In this document: positions 10,338 through 17,662 of the stretch, one piece after another
Layout: each line of letters starts with the position of its first letter
Position numbering within the stretch: the first letter of the stretch is position 1
Assembly (NCBI RefSeq): GCF_003056405.1
Contig: NZ_PYVZ01000005.1
Span: 124,001-188,000, forward strand
From: Devosia indica
GTDB lineage: Bacteria; Pseudomonadota; Alphaproteobacteria; Rhizobiales; Devosiaceae
Length of the DNA: 64,000 nt
Direction of reading: 5' to 3'
The notes under the pieces: model-generated
What the model was told of the DNA's origin: nothing
Databases searched by the model: none
The model's input: only the letters and a program-made list of their open reading frames with translations
Position numbers and translations under genes: made by a program

Positions 10338-10559
10338 ATGAAGACCGATATCCACCCCGACTACCACACCATCAACGTGGTCATGACCGACGGCACCACC
10401 TACCAGACCCGCTCGACCTGGGGCAAGGAAGGCGACACGCTGCAGCTCGACATCGACCCCAAGACCCATCCAGCCTGGACCGGTGGTTCGGGTCAGCTCA
10501 TGGACCGTGGCGGTCGCGTTTCGCGCTTCAAGGAGCGCTTCAAGGGCCTTGGCATCTAA
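10338..10559 (+). CDS. rpmE: 50S ribosomal protein L31
   Basis: This 73-residue large-subunit ribosomal protein has family blocks [35 protein letters not shown] and [11 protein letters not shown]. It lacks the zinc-binding cysteines of the C+ form and so belongs to the zinc-independent type usual in Hyphomicrobiales. A GAGGCAAGGCC ribosome binding site precedes the ATG. An intrinsic terminator follows 25 bp after the stop. The 234-bp gap shared with the divergent ABC exporter must hold its promoter. Confidence 0.97.
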   Translation: MKTDIHPDYHTINVVMTDGTTYQTRSTWGKEGDTLQLDIDPKTHPAWTGGSGQLMDRGGRVSRFKERFKGLGI

Positions 10560-10584
10560 GCCAGTCCGAACCGTTTTTCCGCAG

Positions 10585-10608
10585 AGCCCGGCCATCGTGC
10601 CGGGCTTT
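10585..10608 (+). terminator. Intrinsic terminator of rpmE
   Basis: A perfect 7-bp GC stem GCCCGGC (10585-10591) / GCCGGGC (10599-10605) with a 7-nt loop is followed by TTTGT. It sits 25 bp after the rpmE stop codon. The U-tract is short, so termination may be partial. Confidence 0.75.
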
Positions 10609-10628
10609 GTGCTGTCTGGAGCCACGCC

Positions 10629-10913
10629 ATGTTCATATTGTCACTGACCTATACGGCCCCATTGAGCGAGGTGGACGCCCATATCGAGCCGCACCTGGCC
10701 TGGGTCGCCGGGGGCTATGACAGCGGCACTTTCCTCGCGTCAGGCCGCAAGGAGCCGCGCACCGGCGGGGTCATCCTGGCACGAGGTGAGCGCAGCCAGC
10801 TCGAAGCCTTCGTCGCGACCGACCCTTTCGTTCTCGCCGACGTGGCCGACTATGAGATAACCCAGGTGCAACTGAGCCGGACGGTCCCGGGTCTGGAAGG
10901 GCTCCAGGGGTAA
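10629..10913 (+). CDS. YciI-family protein
   Basis: This 94-residue single-domain protein starts MFILSLTYTAPLSEVDAHIEPHLAWV, with the conserved His (H22) and a GTFLASGRKEPRTGGVILARG block. The dimeric ferredoxin-like fold carries a conserved His and Asp (family knowledge). Here the Asp lies in FVATDPFVLADVADYEI. Related proteins include chlorohydrolase and accessory sigma-factor domains, but the role of stand-alone YciI is generally unknown. It sits 18 bp before ynfA, so the two are probably co-transcribed. Confidence 0.88.
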   Translation: MFILSLTYTAPLSEVDAHIEPHLAWVAGGYDSGTFLASGRKEPRTGGVILARGERSQLEAFVATDPFVLADVADYEITQVQLSRTVPGLEGLQG

Positions 10914-10931
10914 TTTCGGAGGTGGCTGACC

Positions 10932-11249
10932 ATGGCCTTCCTGCTGTTTTTCGGCGCCGCCGTATTTGAAATCGGCGGCTGCTACCTGATCTGGCTGGCC
11001 ATGCGCAATGGCCAGCCTTGGCTCTGGGTGCCGGCATTGTTGGCATTGGGCCTGTTCGGCTATCTGCTCTCACTGGCCGGCACAGACAGTGCGGGACGCG
11101 TCTTCGCCATTTATGGCGGCATCTATATCGTGGCGTCAGTGGCCTTCATGTCGGGATTTGAAGGGATCCGTCCGGACCGCTGGGATCTGCTCGGCGTAGC
11201 CCTGGCCCTGGCGGGGGCCTCGGTCATCTTTTTCGCGCCGCGCGGCTGA
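10932..11249 (+). CDS. YnfA-family (UPF0060) small multidrug-resistance-like membrane protein
   Basis: This 105-residue inner-membrane protein has four helices. The family signature is clear: FEIGGCYLIWLAMRNGQPWLW, then YAxGG-like IYGGIYIVASVAFM, then PDRWDLLGVALALAGASVIFFAPR. The family is related to small multidrug-resistance exporters. GGAGGTGGCTGACC precedes the ATG. It follows the yciI-like gene by 18 bp and ends 5 bp from the convergent rcdA stop. Confidence 0.92.
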   Translation: MAFLLFFGAAVFEIGGCYLIWLAMRNGQPWLWVPALLALGLFGYLLSLAGTDSAGRVFAIYGGIYIVASVAFMSGFEGIRPDRWDLLGVALALAGASVIFFAPRG

Positions 11250-11254
11250 ACCGG

Positions 11255-11776
11255 TCAGTCCGGCCGTCCAAAGGCAGCCTTGAGGCGAGAGAGCTGATCG
11301 GCCACGCCATTGATCAGGCCCGGCGTCGTCTCGGGAAGATCGCCCTTTTCCAGCGCATCGAGCTGCATCACGCGATCAAACAGCCGATCACCCTTGTCGA
11401 TGAAATCGCGCAGAGCCTGGGGCAATTCGTCATAACCCGGCCCGCCGCGCTCTGACGGCGTTGCGGAGAATTTGACCTTTTCCTTTTCCGAGCGCGCGTT
11501 CTCGCGGGAGATTTCCCCCTCGTTGACGGCGCGTTGCAGCAAGAGCCAGGAGGCGAGCTGCATCAGGCGGGTGGTCAGGCGCATGGATTCTGTGGCGTAG
11601 AGAAACCCGGCCTCACGCGGCAGCACCCGGCTTTCGATCCGGCCCTCGGCGTCGAGATAGGCGGCGACGTCCTCGATCAGCCCCATGCCCTCGCGATAGA
11701 GCGCATCGAACCCGCCCGACGCCACAATGCGCGGACCGATTGCTACTGCCTGCCTGGTCTCACCGCTTTCGGCCAC
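11255..11776 (-). CDS. rcdA: RcdA / DUF1465 protein, regulator of CtrA degradation
   Basis: In Caulobacter RcdA is the adaptor that helps deliver CtrA to the ClpXP protease at the G1-S transition. This protein has 173 residues and is all helical. Family blocks are LYREGMGLIEDVAAYLD, SMRLTTRLMQLASWLLLQRAV and a C-terminal LQSRL-like tail. I place the start at GTG 11776 because GGAGGAATTTGC lies just before it. An upstream in-frame ATG at 11809 has no such site and adds residues unlike the family. A perfect CtrA box lies 232 bp upstream, fitting feedback between CtrA and its own turnover factor. Confidence 0.85.
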   Translation of the reverse strand: MAESGETRQAVAIGPRIVASGGFDALYREGMGLIEDVAAYLDAEGRIESRVLPREAGFLYATESMRLTTRLMQLASWLLLQRAVNEGEISRENARSEKEKVKFSATPSERGGPGYDELPQALRDFIDKGDRLFDRVMQLDALEKGDLPETTPGLINGVADQLSRLKAAFGRPD

Positions 11777-11891
11777 GCAAATTCCTCCGTTGGGACATGC
11801 TACTCCCAAGCCTGTTTCGGGTCACCCATACGGTCGCAGTATTGTTAATTTTGTGGTTGAAGCGTGACGCGCCAAACCAAAGCCTGAAAAG

Positions 11892-11917
11892 AAAAAAGAG
11901 CCGCAGTGTGCAGCTCT
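11892..11917 (-). terminator. Intrinsic terminator in the gap upstream of rcdA
   Basis: On the minus strand AGAGCTGCA (11917-11909) pairs with TGCGGCTCT (11905-11897), a 9-bp stem with one G-U pair and a CAC loop, and is followed by a run of T to 11892. It points toward rcdA but lies 115 bp before its start, with no coding gene between it and the promoter above. Confidence 0.8.
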
Positions 11918-11978
11918 CGAAGTTAACAGGGAGGCGTCAAACAGAGGGAGAAACCACTCTGAAAAATCCAGAACAAAT
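11892..11978 (-). ncRNA. Candidate CtrA-linked small RNA with anti-Shine-Dalgarno segments
   Basis: No protein gene occupies 11777-12055. On the minus strand a predicted start near 11978 (17-nt-spaced promoter at 12011-11983) would give an RNA of about 85 nt. Its hairpin CAGAG (11961-11957) / CTCTG (11946-11942) has a 10-nt loop ending in CTCC. It is followed by an unpaired stretch with GCCTCCCTG (about 11936-11928), then a 9-bp terminator hairpin with a T-run. Unpaired CUCC motifs that mask ribosome binding sites are typical of alphaproteobacterial trans-acting sRNAs. I do not recognise a named family. It could instead be an attenuated rcdA leader. Confidence 0.5.
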
Positions 11979-11982
11979 CTGA

Positions 11983-12011
11983 ATAATGAGACGTTACCGC
12001 CCAAAACTTAA
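11983..12011 (-). promoter_or_regulatory. Promoter overlapping the CtrA box, reading toward rcdA
   Basis: TTAAGT (12011-12006) and CATTAT (11988-11983) are spaced by 17 nt. The -35 hexamer shares its TTAA with the left half of the CtrA box, the arrangement known at CtrA-activated promoters in Caulobacter. Confidence 0.55.
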
Positions 12012-12022
12012 TTTGCGCTTAA
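12008..12022. promoter_or_regulatory. Perfect CtrA box TTAA-N7-TTAA
   Basis: TTAA (12008-12011), seven bases TTTGCGC, and TTAA (12019-12022) match the full CtrA consensus of Alphaproteobacteria exactly. The site is in an AT-rich intergenic segment upstream of rcdA on the minus strand. In this GC-rich DNA two TTAA words at this spacing are rare; reading the window I found only two such sites. Confidence 0.75.
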
Positions 12023-12055
12023 CAGGGAGCGATTTCTTAACCCTGCGCTTTGACC

Positions 12056-12265
12056 TTACCGCAACCCTGTTGGCGGGTGGTCAAGCAAGGTCCGTCCGGT
12101 CAGCGTGATGATCGGCTGGTCCCCGGCCAGCTCCACCCAGCCCTTGGCGCAGAGTGGCGCCATATCGCTGCCCTTCGCCACCGGCTCACCGCGCGCCAGC
12201 GCACTGAGCGAGGCCAGTTCCACTGCCTTGACGCCTTCCAAGATCATGTCGTCCTGTCGCACCAT
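12056..12265 (-). CDS. Small hypothetical protein
   Basis: This is a 69-residue protein of unknown function. I chose the ATG at 12265 because GGAGGAGCTGGAAGA precedes it. The longer upstream reading (to 12394) lacks a site and overlaps the next small gene. The sequence MVRQDDMILEGVKAVELASLSAL followed by LCAKGWVELAGDQPIITLTGRTLL resembles a compact helix-turn-strand unit. It has no signal peptide or membrane span. It lies 37 bp after the small membrane protein on the same strand. Confidence 0.6.
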   Translation of the reverse strand: MVRQDDMILEGVKAVELASLSALARGEPVAKGSDMAPLCAKGWVELAGDQPIITLTGRTLLDHPPTGLR

Positions 12266-12302
12266 TCTTCCAGCTCCTCCGTGGATGGCTGCGAAATGAA
12301 GA

Positions 12303-12539
12303 CTAGAACCCGACTTTGTCCATTGGCCAAAGGTTGGATCGACGATGCCGCGCCAACTGCAATTGACGCATGAACACCTGTAGCGGCTCGGCAAGCCAGG
12401 CCCGCTCCAAAGCTGTCCGTGCCGGCTTTAGTGCCCGCACTGTTATTGTCTGCTCTGACGCCCGGACACGTTCGGTCTCCAGAAAATAGAGCCCGCTCAG
12501 GGTCAAAAGCAGGGCAACGCCCAAAACATTCCAGTCCAT
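12303..12539 (-). CDS. Small single-span membrane protein, hypothetical
   Basis: This 78-residue protein has one N-terminal transmembrane helix (MDWNVLGVALLLTLSGLYFL) and a basic C-terminal tail. The ATG at 12539 has AAAGGATTTGCGGA upstream; the upstream extension to 12632 is unlikely. No family is recognised. It probably forms a short operon with the 69-residue gene downstream. Confidence 0.55.
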   Translation of the reverse strand: MDWNVLGVALLLTLSGLYFLETERVRASEQTITVRALKPARTALERAWLAEPLQVFMRQLQLARHRRSNLWPMDKVGF

Positions 12540-12676
12540 TCCGCAAATCCTTTCGTGCCAGACCAACCTGCCCGACCCCGAAAGGCGACGAAACCATAAC
12601 CCTTTGTTAAGACTAACAAGGGCTCGGATCATAACGGCATCAGTCCCGAAATGGTGCCATCACGAATTGCCCCGGT

Positions 12677-12859
12677 TCAGATTTTGAACGCAGCCTCTGC
12701 GGCCCGCCGCGAATCGCTTTTGGCCGCGATCGCCTGCTTGATCCGCGCGATCTCCCCCTCCAGCAGAGCTATCCGGTCCTGCAGTTCCTCGACGGAAAGC
12801 ACATCAAGCACCATGCCAACTTCATGGCTGCTGGGCCGCTTGCGGTCTTCTTCTTCCAT
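12677..12859 (-). CDS. DUF1192 protein
   Basis: This 60-residue protein has the DUF1192 pattern: MEEEDRKRPSSHEVGMVLD, then LSVEELQDRIALLEGEIARI and KQAIAAKSDSRRAAEAAFK. The C-terminal half is a coiled coil. The family is small, alphaproteobacterial and functionally uncharacterised. The true start is ATG 12859 with GGTGGGAG upstream. The long antisense extension beyond it is only the shadow of the oxidoreductase gene on the other strand. The two genes are divergent, as is common for DUF1192 and quinone oxidoreductases. Confidence 0.85.
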   Translation of the reverse strand: MEEEDRKRPSSHEVGMVLDVLSVEELQDRIALLEGEIARIKQAIAAKSDSRRAAEAAFKI

Positions 12860-12943
12860 TGCACGGCACTCCCACCAAATATGTTGCCATGAGTTTAGCC
12901 CAGCCATCTTGCCGGGCAAGCCGGCTTGCGCCAGCATTGGGCC

Positions 12944-13966
12944 ATGAATTTGCCAGAGCACATGACTGCTGTCTGCATTGCTGAACCCGGTGGGCCGGAG
13001 GCGCTGACGCCCTGCACCAGTCCGGTCCCCCAACCGGGCCCGACCGAGGTGTTGGTCCGGGTCGCCGCCGCCGGCATCAATGGCCCCGACCTGGCCCAAA
13101 GGCGCGGTCTCTATGCCCCGCCCCCCGGCGCATCGCCCCTGCCGGGGCTGGAAGTTGCCGGCGAGATCGTGGCGATGGGCGAAGCGGTGACGGGCTTTGC
13201 CCTGGGCGACAAGGTCATGGCGCTGACCAATGGCGGCGGTTACGCAGAATATGTCGCCGTGCCCTTTGGCCAGGTCCTGCCGGTGCCAAATAACTGGAGC
13301 CTTGCCGAAGCTGCGGCCCTCCCGGAAACCTGGTTCACCATTACCCAGACCCTGGTGATGCGGGCAGGTCTCGAACCGGGCATGCATGTGCTGGTCCATG
13401 GCGGTGCCGGCGGCATTGGCGGCGCCGCGATCCAGATCTGTTCCATTATCGGCGCCAACGCCATTGCCGTGGTCTCGGACACGGACAAGGCCAGCTATTG
13501 CGATCGCCTTGGCGCCATCGCCACGATCGACCGCACCAGGGAGAACATTGTTGATCGCGTCATGGCCCTGACCGATGGACATGGCGCCGACCGCGTGGTC
13601 GATCTGATTGGCGGCGCCCTGGCTGCGGTCAATATCGCCGCATCGGCCCGTGGTGGCCACATCGTCCAGGTCTCGACCCTGGAAGGCGCCACGGCCAATG
13701 TACCCCTGCGCACCATGATGGCCAGGGACCTGACCCTTTCCGGCTCGACATTGCGGCCGCAGACCGCCGCGACCAAGGCCGCCATCGCCGCCCATATCCG
13801 CGACAACTTTCTTTTGCCCTTGTCCGCTCCCGGCTGGATCAAGCCCGCAATCACCACCTATCCGCTGGCCGAGGCTGCGCGCGCCCACGCGGAAATGGAA
13901 AGCCGGCGCCATCGCGGCAAACTGATCCTGCTCACGCCATTCGGGGCTGCAGAACCGGCCAGTTAG
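12944..13966 (+). CDS. NAD(P)H-quinone oxidoreductase (zinc-free MDR family)
   Basis: This is a quinone-oxidoreductase-like medium-chain dehydrogenase of about 340 residues. The N-terminal GroES-like domain contains VLVRVAAAGINGPDLAQRRGLY and LPGLEVAGEIVAMG. The Rossmann domain carries LVHGGAGGIGGAAIQ, the AxGGxGG variant used for NADPH. No zinc-ligand set is visible. The ATG at 12944 is preferred over an upstream TTG at 12926, and an internal ATG at 12962 is also possible. The gene is divergent from the DUF1192 gene and 115 bp from trcR. Confidence 0.92.
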   Translation: MNLPEHMTAVCIAEPGGPEALTPCTSPVPQPGPTEVLVRVAAAGINGPDLAQRRGLYAPPPGASPLPGLEVAGEIVAMGEAVTGFALGDKVMALTNGGGYAEYVAVPFGQVLPVPNNWSLAEAAALPETWFTITQTLVMRAGLEPGMHVLVHGGAGGIGGAAIQICSIIGANAIAVVSDTDKASYCDRLGAIATIDRTRENIVDRVMALTDGHGADRVVDLIGGALAAVNIAASARGGHIVQVSTLEGATANVPLRTMMARDLTLSGSTLRPQTAATKAAIAAHIRDNFLLPLSAPGWIKPAITTYPLAEAARAHAEMESRRHRGKLILLTPFGAAEPAS

Positions 13967-14081
13967 CCGTTGCGATCAGGCGGCATTTTCCCTATATTGG
14001 CACGCAGTTCCCCTCAGCATTTGGCCAAGAGGCGGAGCGGCCCGGAGGAAGACCGGCCGCGCCAGCAGGAGAAGTTTAACC

Positions 14082-14813
14082 ATGTCCCAGTCCCTTCTGA
14101 TGCCCAAGGCGACCGCCGTGTGGCTCGTGGACAATACCGCCCTCTCGTTCGAACAGATTGCCGCCTTCTGCACGCTGCATCCGCTCGAGGTCCAGGGCAT
14201 TGCCGATGGCGATGTTGCCAGCGGCATCATGGGCGTGAACCCGGTGCAGAACGGCCAGTTGACCCGCGAAGAGATCGAAAAGGCAGAGGCCGATCCGAAC
14301 TATCGCATGAAGGTTTCCGAGCCCAAGGTTCGCGTCGCAGCCGTCAAGCGCAAGGGTCCGCGCTATACCCCCATTTCGCGTCGCAACGAGCGTCCCAACG
14401 CCATCAAATGGCTGGTGCGCAATCACCCCGAGCTCAAGGACGCGCAGATCATGCGTTTGGTTGGCACCACCAAGTCGACCATCGAATCGGTGCGCGAGAA
14501 TACCCACTGGAATGCGGCCAATCTGACCGCCATGGACCCGGTGACGCTGGGCCTGTGCAGCCAGATCGACCTCGACCTCGAGGTCAAGCGCGCCTCCAAG
14601 GATGCCCCGGTCCAGGCCGAGCTCAATGAGGGCACGACCCTGCTGACCGCCGAGGAAGCGCTGGCTCGCGCCACGGCCCGCCAGTCGAGCGATGGTGAAG
14701 GCGGCTTTGAGGGCGATCACTCCGGGCATTCCGCGCCCCAGCACGAGGAAGAGCTGGACGCCGATTCAGTCTTTGCCAAGCTCAAGTCGATCAAATCCGA
14801 CAACGACGAATAG
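14082..14813 (+). CDS. trcR: Cell-cycle transcriptional regulator TrcR (DUF1013)
   Basis: This 243-residue protein matches the alphaproteobacterial TrcR/DUF1013 family: MPKATAVWLVDNTALSFEQIAAFC, LHPLEVQGIADGDVA, then RPNAIKWLVRNHPELKDAQIMRLVGTTKSTIE. The third block looks like a helix-turn-helix. The C-terminal 60 residues are acidic and low in complexity. AGGAGAAGTTTAACC precedes the ATG. With rcdA and two CtrA boxes it gives the window a cell-cycle flavour. The Kef-type antiporter follows after 18 bp and may be co-transcribed. Confidence 0.88.
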   Translation: MSQSLLMPKATAVWLVDNTALSFEQIAAFCTLHPLEVQGIADGDVASGIMGVNPVQNGQLTREEIEKAEADPNYRMKVSEPKVRVAAVKRKGPRYTPISRRNERPNAIKWLVRNHPELKDAQIMRLVGTTKSTIESVRENTHWNAANLTAMDPVTLGLCSQIDLDLEVKRASKDAPVQAELNEGTTLLTAEEALARATARQSSDGEGGFEGDHSGHSAPQHEEELDADSVFAKLKSIKSDNDE

Positions 14814-14831
14814 AAAAGAAAGGCCAGCAGG

Positions 14832-16712
14832 GTGGAAGACAATATTCTGCTGGCCATCTTTGCCCTGCTCGCCGCCAGCGCCGCCTTGGTGCCGCTGGCC
14901 AAGGCGTCCGGCCTGGGCACCGTTCTGGGCTATCTGGCCGCCGGTATCCTGATCGGCCCCTATGGCCTGGGCCTGCTCACCGACACCGACACCATCCGTC
15001 ACATCTCCGAATTCGGCATCGTCCTGATGCTGTTCCTGATCGGGCTCGACCTGCAGCCCCGTGAGGTCTGGCGCATGCGCAACAAGGTGCTCGGCCTTGG
15101 CCTGCCGCAAATGCTGCTGACCGCTATTGTTGTGACGCTGATCGTTCAGCTCTTCGGCTTTGCCCTCAACACGGCGATCATCGTGGGCATGGCCTTTGCC
15201 ATGAGTTCCACCGCCATTGCCATGCAGACCGCTGAACAGCGCGACATTACCCGCACCGATGCCGGGCGGGCCAGCCTTGCCGTCCTGCTGGTGCAGGACG
15301 TGGCGGTCATCCCTATTCTCGCCATCGTACCGATCCTGGCCCTCACCGGCGCCAGCACCAGCCTTGAAGCGGAAGTCACCGAAGCGATTTCCGAGGTTGA
15401 AAACCCCGTCTTCTGGCAGACCTCGGCCCTGCTGCTGGCGACCTTTGCTGCCGCCATCATTGGCGGCCGCTATGTGGTGCGCCCGCTTCTCGCCTTTGTT
15501 GCGCGCACCGCCGTGCGCGAGGCGTTCACCGCGCTCGCCCTGGCCCTGGTGATTGGCGCAGCGCTCGCCACCCAGGCGCTCGGACTGTCGCCGGCGCTCG
15601 GCGCTTTTATTGGCGGCGTTCTGCTGGCCGACAGCGAATATCGCCATGAACTGGAAAGCAATCTGCAGCCCTTCAAGGGCCTGCTGCTCGGCCTGTTCTT
15701 CGTCTCGGTGGGCATGTCGATCGCCTTTGTCGAATTCCTCGAAACCCCATGGCTGATCGCCGCGCTCGTCCTGATCGTCATCGCGGTCAAATTCACCATT
15801 CTCTTTGGCCTCTGCACGCTGTTCCGGATGACCCGGGCCGACCGTCTGCTGGTGGCAATCCTGCTCAGCCAGGCGGGCGAATTCGCCTTCGTCGTGCTGC
15901 AGTTTGCCAGCAATCGCGGTGCGCTGGCCGAAGATGCCTATGCGCTCTTCACCGTTGTGGTTGCGCTTTCCATGGCCACCACGCCTCTCTTGCTGCTGGG
16001 CTTTGACAAGCTGATCGCGCCCCGCCTCGACGCCCGCAACCAGAGCAGCGAACGCAACCCCGATACCGTCGAGGAACATCGCCGTATCGTCGTGCTCGGC
16101 TATGGGCGTTTTGGCCAGATCATCACCCGCATGCTGCGCCGTCACGGCTATGACATGACGCTGATCGACGACGATGCCGCCCAGATCGAGCTGGTCCGCC
16201 GCTTCGGCATAAAGGTTTATTATGGCGATGCTTCACGCACCGACCTGCTCCACTCCGCCGGTGTCGGCCACGCCGATCTGGTCATCATCGCCGTCGGCGG
16301 CGCCGACCGCATCCTGCAGATTGCCCGCAATGTGCGCCGCCACTTCCCTGATGTGGCCATTGCCGCCCGCGCCACGGACCGGGAACATGCCCACGCCCTG
16401 ATGGATCTGGGGGTTACCCTGTTCGAGCGCGAGACCTTTCATTCTGCGCTCCATCTGGGCCGCCGGGTCCTGGTTCACCTCGGCCATGATGAGGACGAAG
16501 CAGAGCAATTGGCGCGCGAGTTTCACGCCCGCGACCAGGACCTGCTCGAACGCGCCTTCGCCTTGCGCGACGACCGCGAGGCCTATTGGGGCATGACCCG
16601 CCAATCCATGACCCTGCTCGACGAAGCCATGCAGGCCGACACGCCCCAGACCACGCCGGAACAGAAAAAGCCCGGCAAGGTTGACAAATCACGGCTGCCA
16701 AGGTCGGGTTAG
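14832..16712 (+). CDS. Monovalent cation:proton antiporter-2 family protein (KefB/KefC-like)
   Basis: This 626-residue inner-membrane protein has about twelve N-terminal helices (1-390), including GTVLGYLAAGILIGPYGLGL and SSTAIAMQTAEQRDI. A cytosolic RCK/TrkA-N nucleotide-binding domain begins at RIVVLGYGRFGQIITRML with TLIDDDAAQIELVRRFG. Family members exchange K+ or Na+ for protons, and some are glutathione-gated. The start is GTG at 14832, right after trcR. No glutathione-specific partner (KefF/KefG) is adjacent. Confidence 0.92.
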   Translation: MEDNILLAIFALLAASAALVPLAKASGLGTVLGYLAAGILIGPYGLGLLTDTDTIRHISEFGIVLMLFLIGLDLQPREVWRMRNKVLGLGLPQMLLTAIVVTLIVQLFGFALNTAIIVGMAFAMSSTAIAMQTAEQRDITRTDAGRASLAVLLVQDVAVIPILAIVPILALTGASTSLEAEVTEAISEVENPVFWQTSALLLATFAAAIIGGRYVVRPLLAFVARTAVREAFTALALALVIGAALATQALGLSPALGAFIGGVLLADSEYRHELESNLQPFKGLLLGLFFVSVGMSIAFVEFLETPWLIAALVLIVIAVKFTILFGLCTLFRMTRADRLLVAILLSQAGEFAFVVLQFASNRGALAEDAYALFTVVVALSMATTPLLLLGFDKLIAPRLDARNQSSERNPDTVEEHRRIVVLGYGRFGQIITRMLRRHGYDMTLIDDDAAQIELVRRFGIKVYYGDASRTDLLHSAGVGHADLVIIAVGGADRILQIARNVRRHFPDVAIAARATDREHAHALMDLGVTLFERETFHSALHLGRRVLVHLGHDEDEAEQLAREFHARDQDLLERAFALRDDREAYWGMTRQSMTLLDEAMQADTPQTTPEQKKPGKVDKSRLPRSG

Positions 16713-16742
16713 GCCGATTTCCCGCCGGACCAATAATTTCCC

Positions 16743-17501
16743 ATGATCGATCCAGTTTTTGTCACGATCGCCGTGATCGCGGTGCTTGTCGTTGGCCTGT
16801 CCAAGGCCGGCCTGCTCGGCGGACTTGGCGTTGTCGGCGTGCCGCTCCTCACCCTGGTCATGGCCCCGCGCGAAGCCGCCGGTATGATGCTGCCGGTGCT
16901 GCTTTGCATGGATGCGGTCGCCATCTGGATGTATCGCAAGGAATGCGACTGGATCCTGATCAGGATCATGCTGCCCGGTGCCGCCATCGGCACATTGTTG
17001 GGCTGGGCGCTCTGGGCCGTGGTCAGCGATGCGGTTGTGCTGCTGATGGTGGGTGTGGTTACCCTGCTCTTCGTGCTCGACGCCATCTTGCCGCTGCGCA
17101 AGAAGCTGGAAGGCCTGCCACCCTCAAAGCCCTGGGGCGTGTTCTGGGGCGGTGTTGCCGGCTTTACCAGCTTCATTTCCCATACCGGTGGCCCGCCATT
17201 TCAGATCTACACCCTGCCGCGCCGCCTGCCCCCGGCCGTCTATGCCGGTACCACCGCCTTCTTCTTCGCCATCGTCAACACCGCCAAGCTGGTGCCCTAT
17301 TATTTTCTGGGCCAGCTCAACGTGCAGAACCTGACCTTGTCCGCAGCCCTGGCCCCGATTGGTGTGCTGGGCGTATTCATCGGCATCTACCTGGTGCGCC
17401 GCATCGACGCCAAGCTGTTCTACCGCATTGCCTATTGGTTGGTGTTCCTGCTGGCCCTGAAACTGGTCTGGGATGGCACCTCCGGGCTAATGGCGGGCTA
17501 G
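16743..17501 (+). CDS. TauE/SafE family membrane transporter
   Basis: This 252-residue polytopic protein has about eight helices. The paired motifs VVGLSKAGLLGGLGVVGVPLL and WGGVAGFTSFISHTGGPPFQIY are the family's repeated G-x-G-G re-entrant signatures. Family members export sulfite, sulfoacetate or related anions, and the substrate here is unknown. It starts 30 bp after the antiporter gene. Confidence 0.9.
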   Translation: MIDPVFVTIAVIAVLVVGLSKAGLLGGLGVVGVPLLTLVMAPREAAGMMLPVLLCMDAVAIWMYRKECDWILIRIMLPGAAIGTLLGWALWAVVSDAVVLLMVGVVTLLFVLDAILPLRKKLEGLPPSKPWGVFWGGVAGFTSFISHTGGPPFQIYTLPRRLPPAVYAGTTAFFFAIVNTAKLVPYYFLGQLNVQNLTLSAALAPIGVLGVFIGIYLVRRIDAKLFYRIAYWLVFLLALKLVWDGTSGLMAG

Positions 17502-17529
17502 GTCACGCATTCAACTCTGGTACTGTCAT

Positions 17530-17567
17530 TCTTTTCCCCTCGGGCAGAGCTGGGTGAGGGGGTGCTG
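17530..17567. repeat. Degenerate copy of a Hyphomicrobiales-type intergenic repeat
   Basis: The segment TTCCCCTCGGGCAGAG followed by GGGTGAGGGGGT has the order CCCTC/GGGCAGAG/GGGTGAGGGG seen in REP-like elements of this group and resembles one arm of the 6261-6370 element. It no longer folds well. It lies between the TauE-like gene and pepF, a gap of 161 bp with no other gene. Confidence 0.35.
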
Positions 17568-17662
17568 CGAGAGGCAGGACAGCCCGCTCGCAACCACACG
17601 GCCTTCACACGCCGACTCCTGCTCGCTAAGGTCCGCCCCGTAACAGTTTTCCGGAGTCGTCC

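Noticed and set aside
12860..13912. Upstream extension of the DUF1192 frame to 411 codons.
   Set aside because: It is antisense to a clear quinone oxidoreductase, and a good start with ribosome binding site is at 12859.
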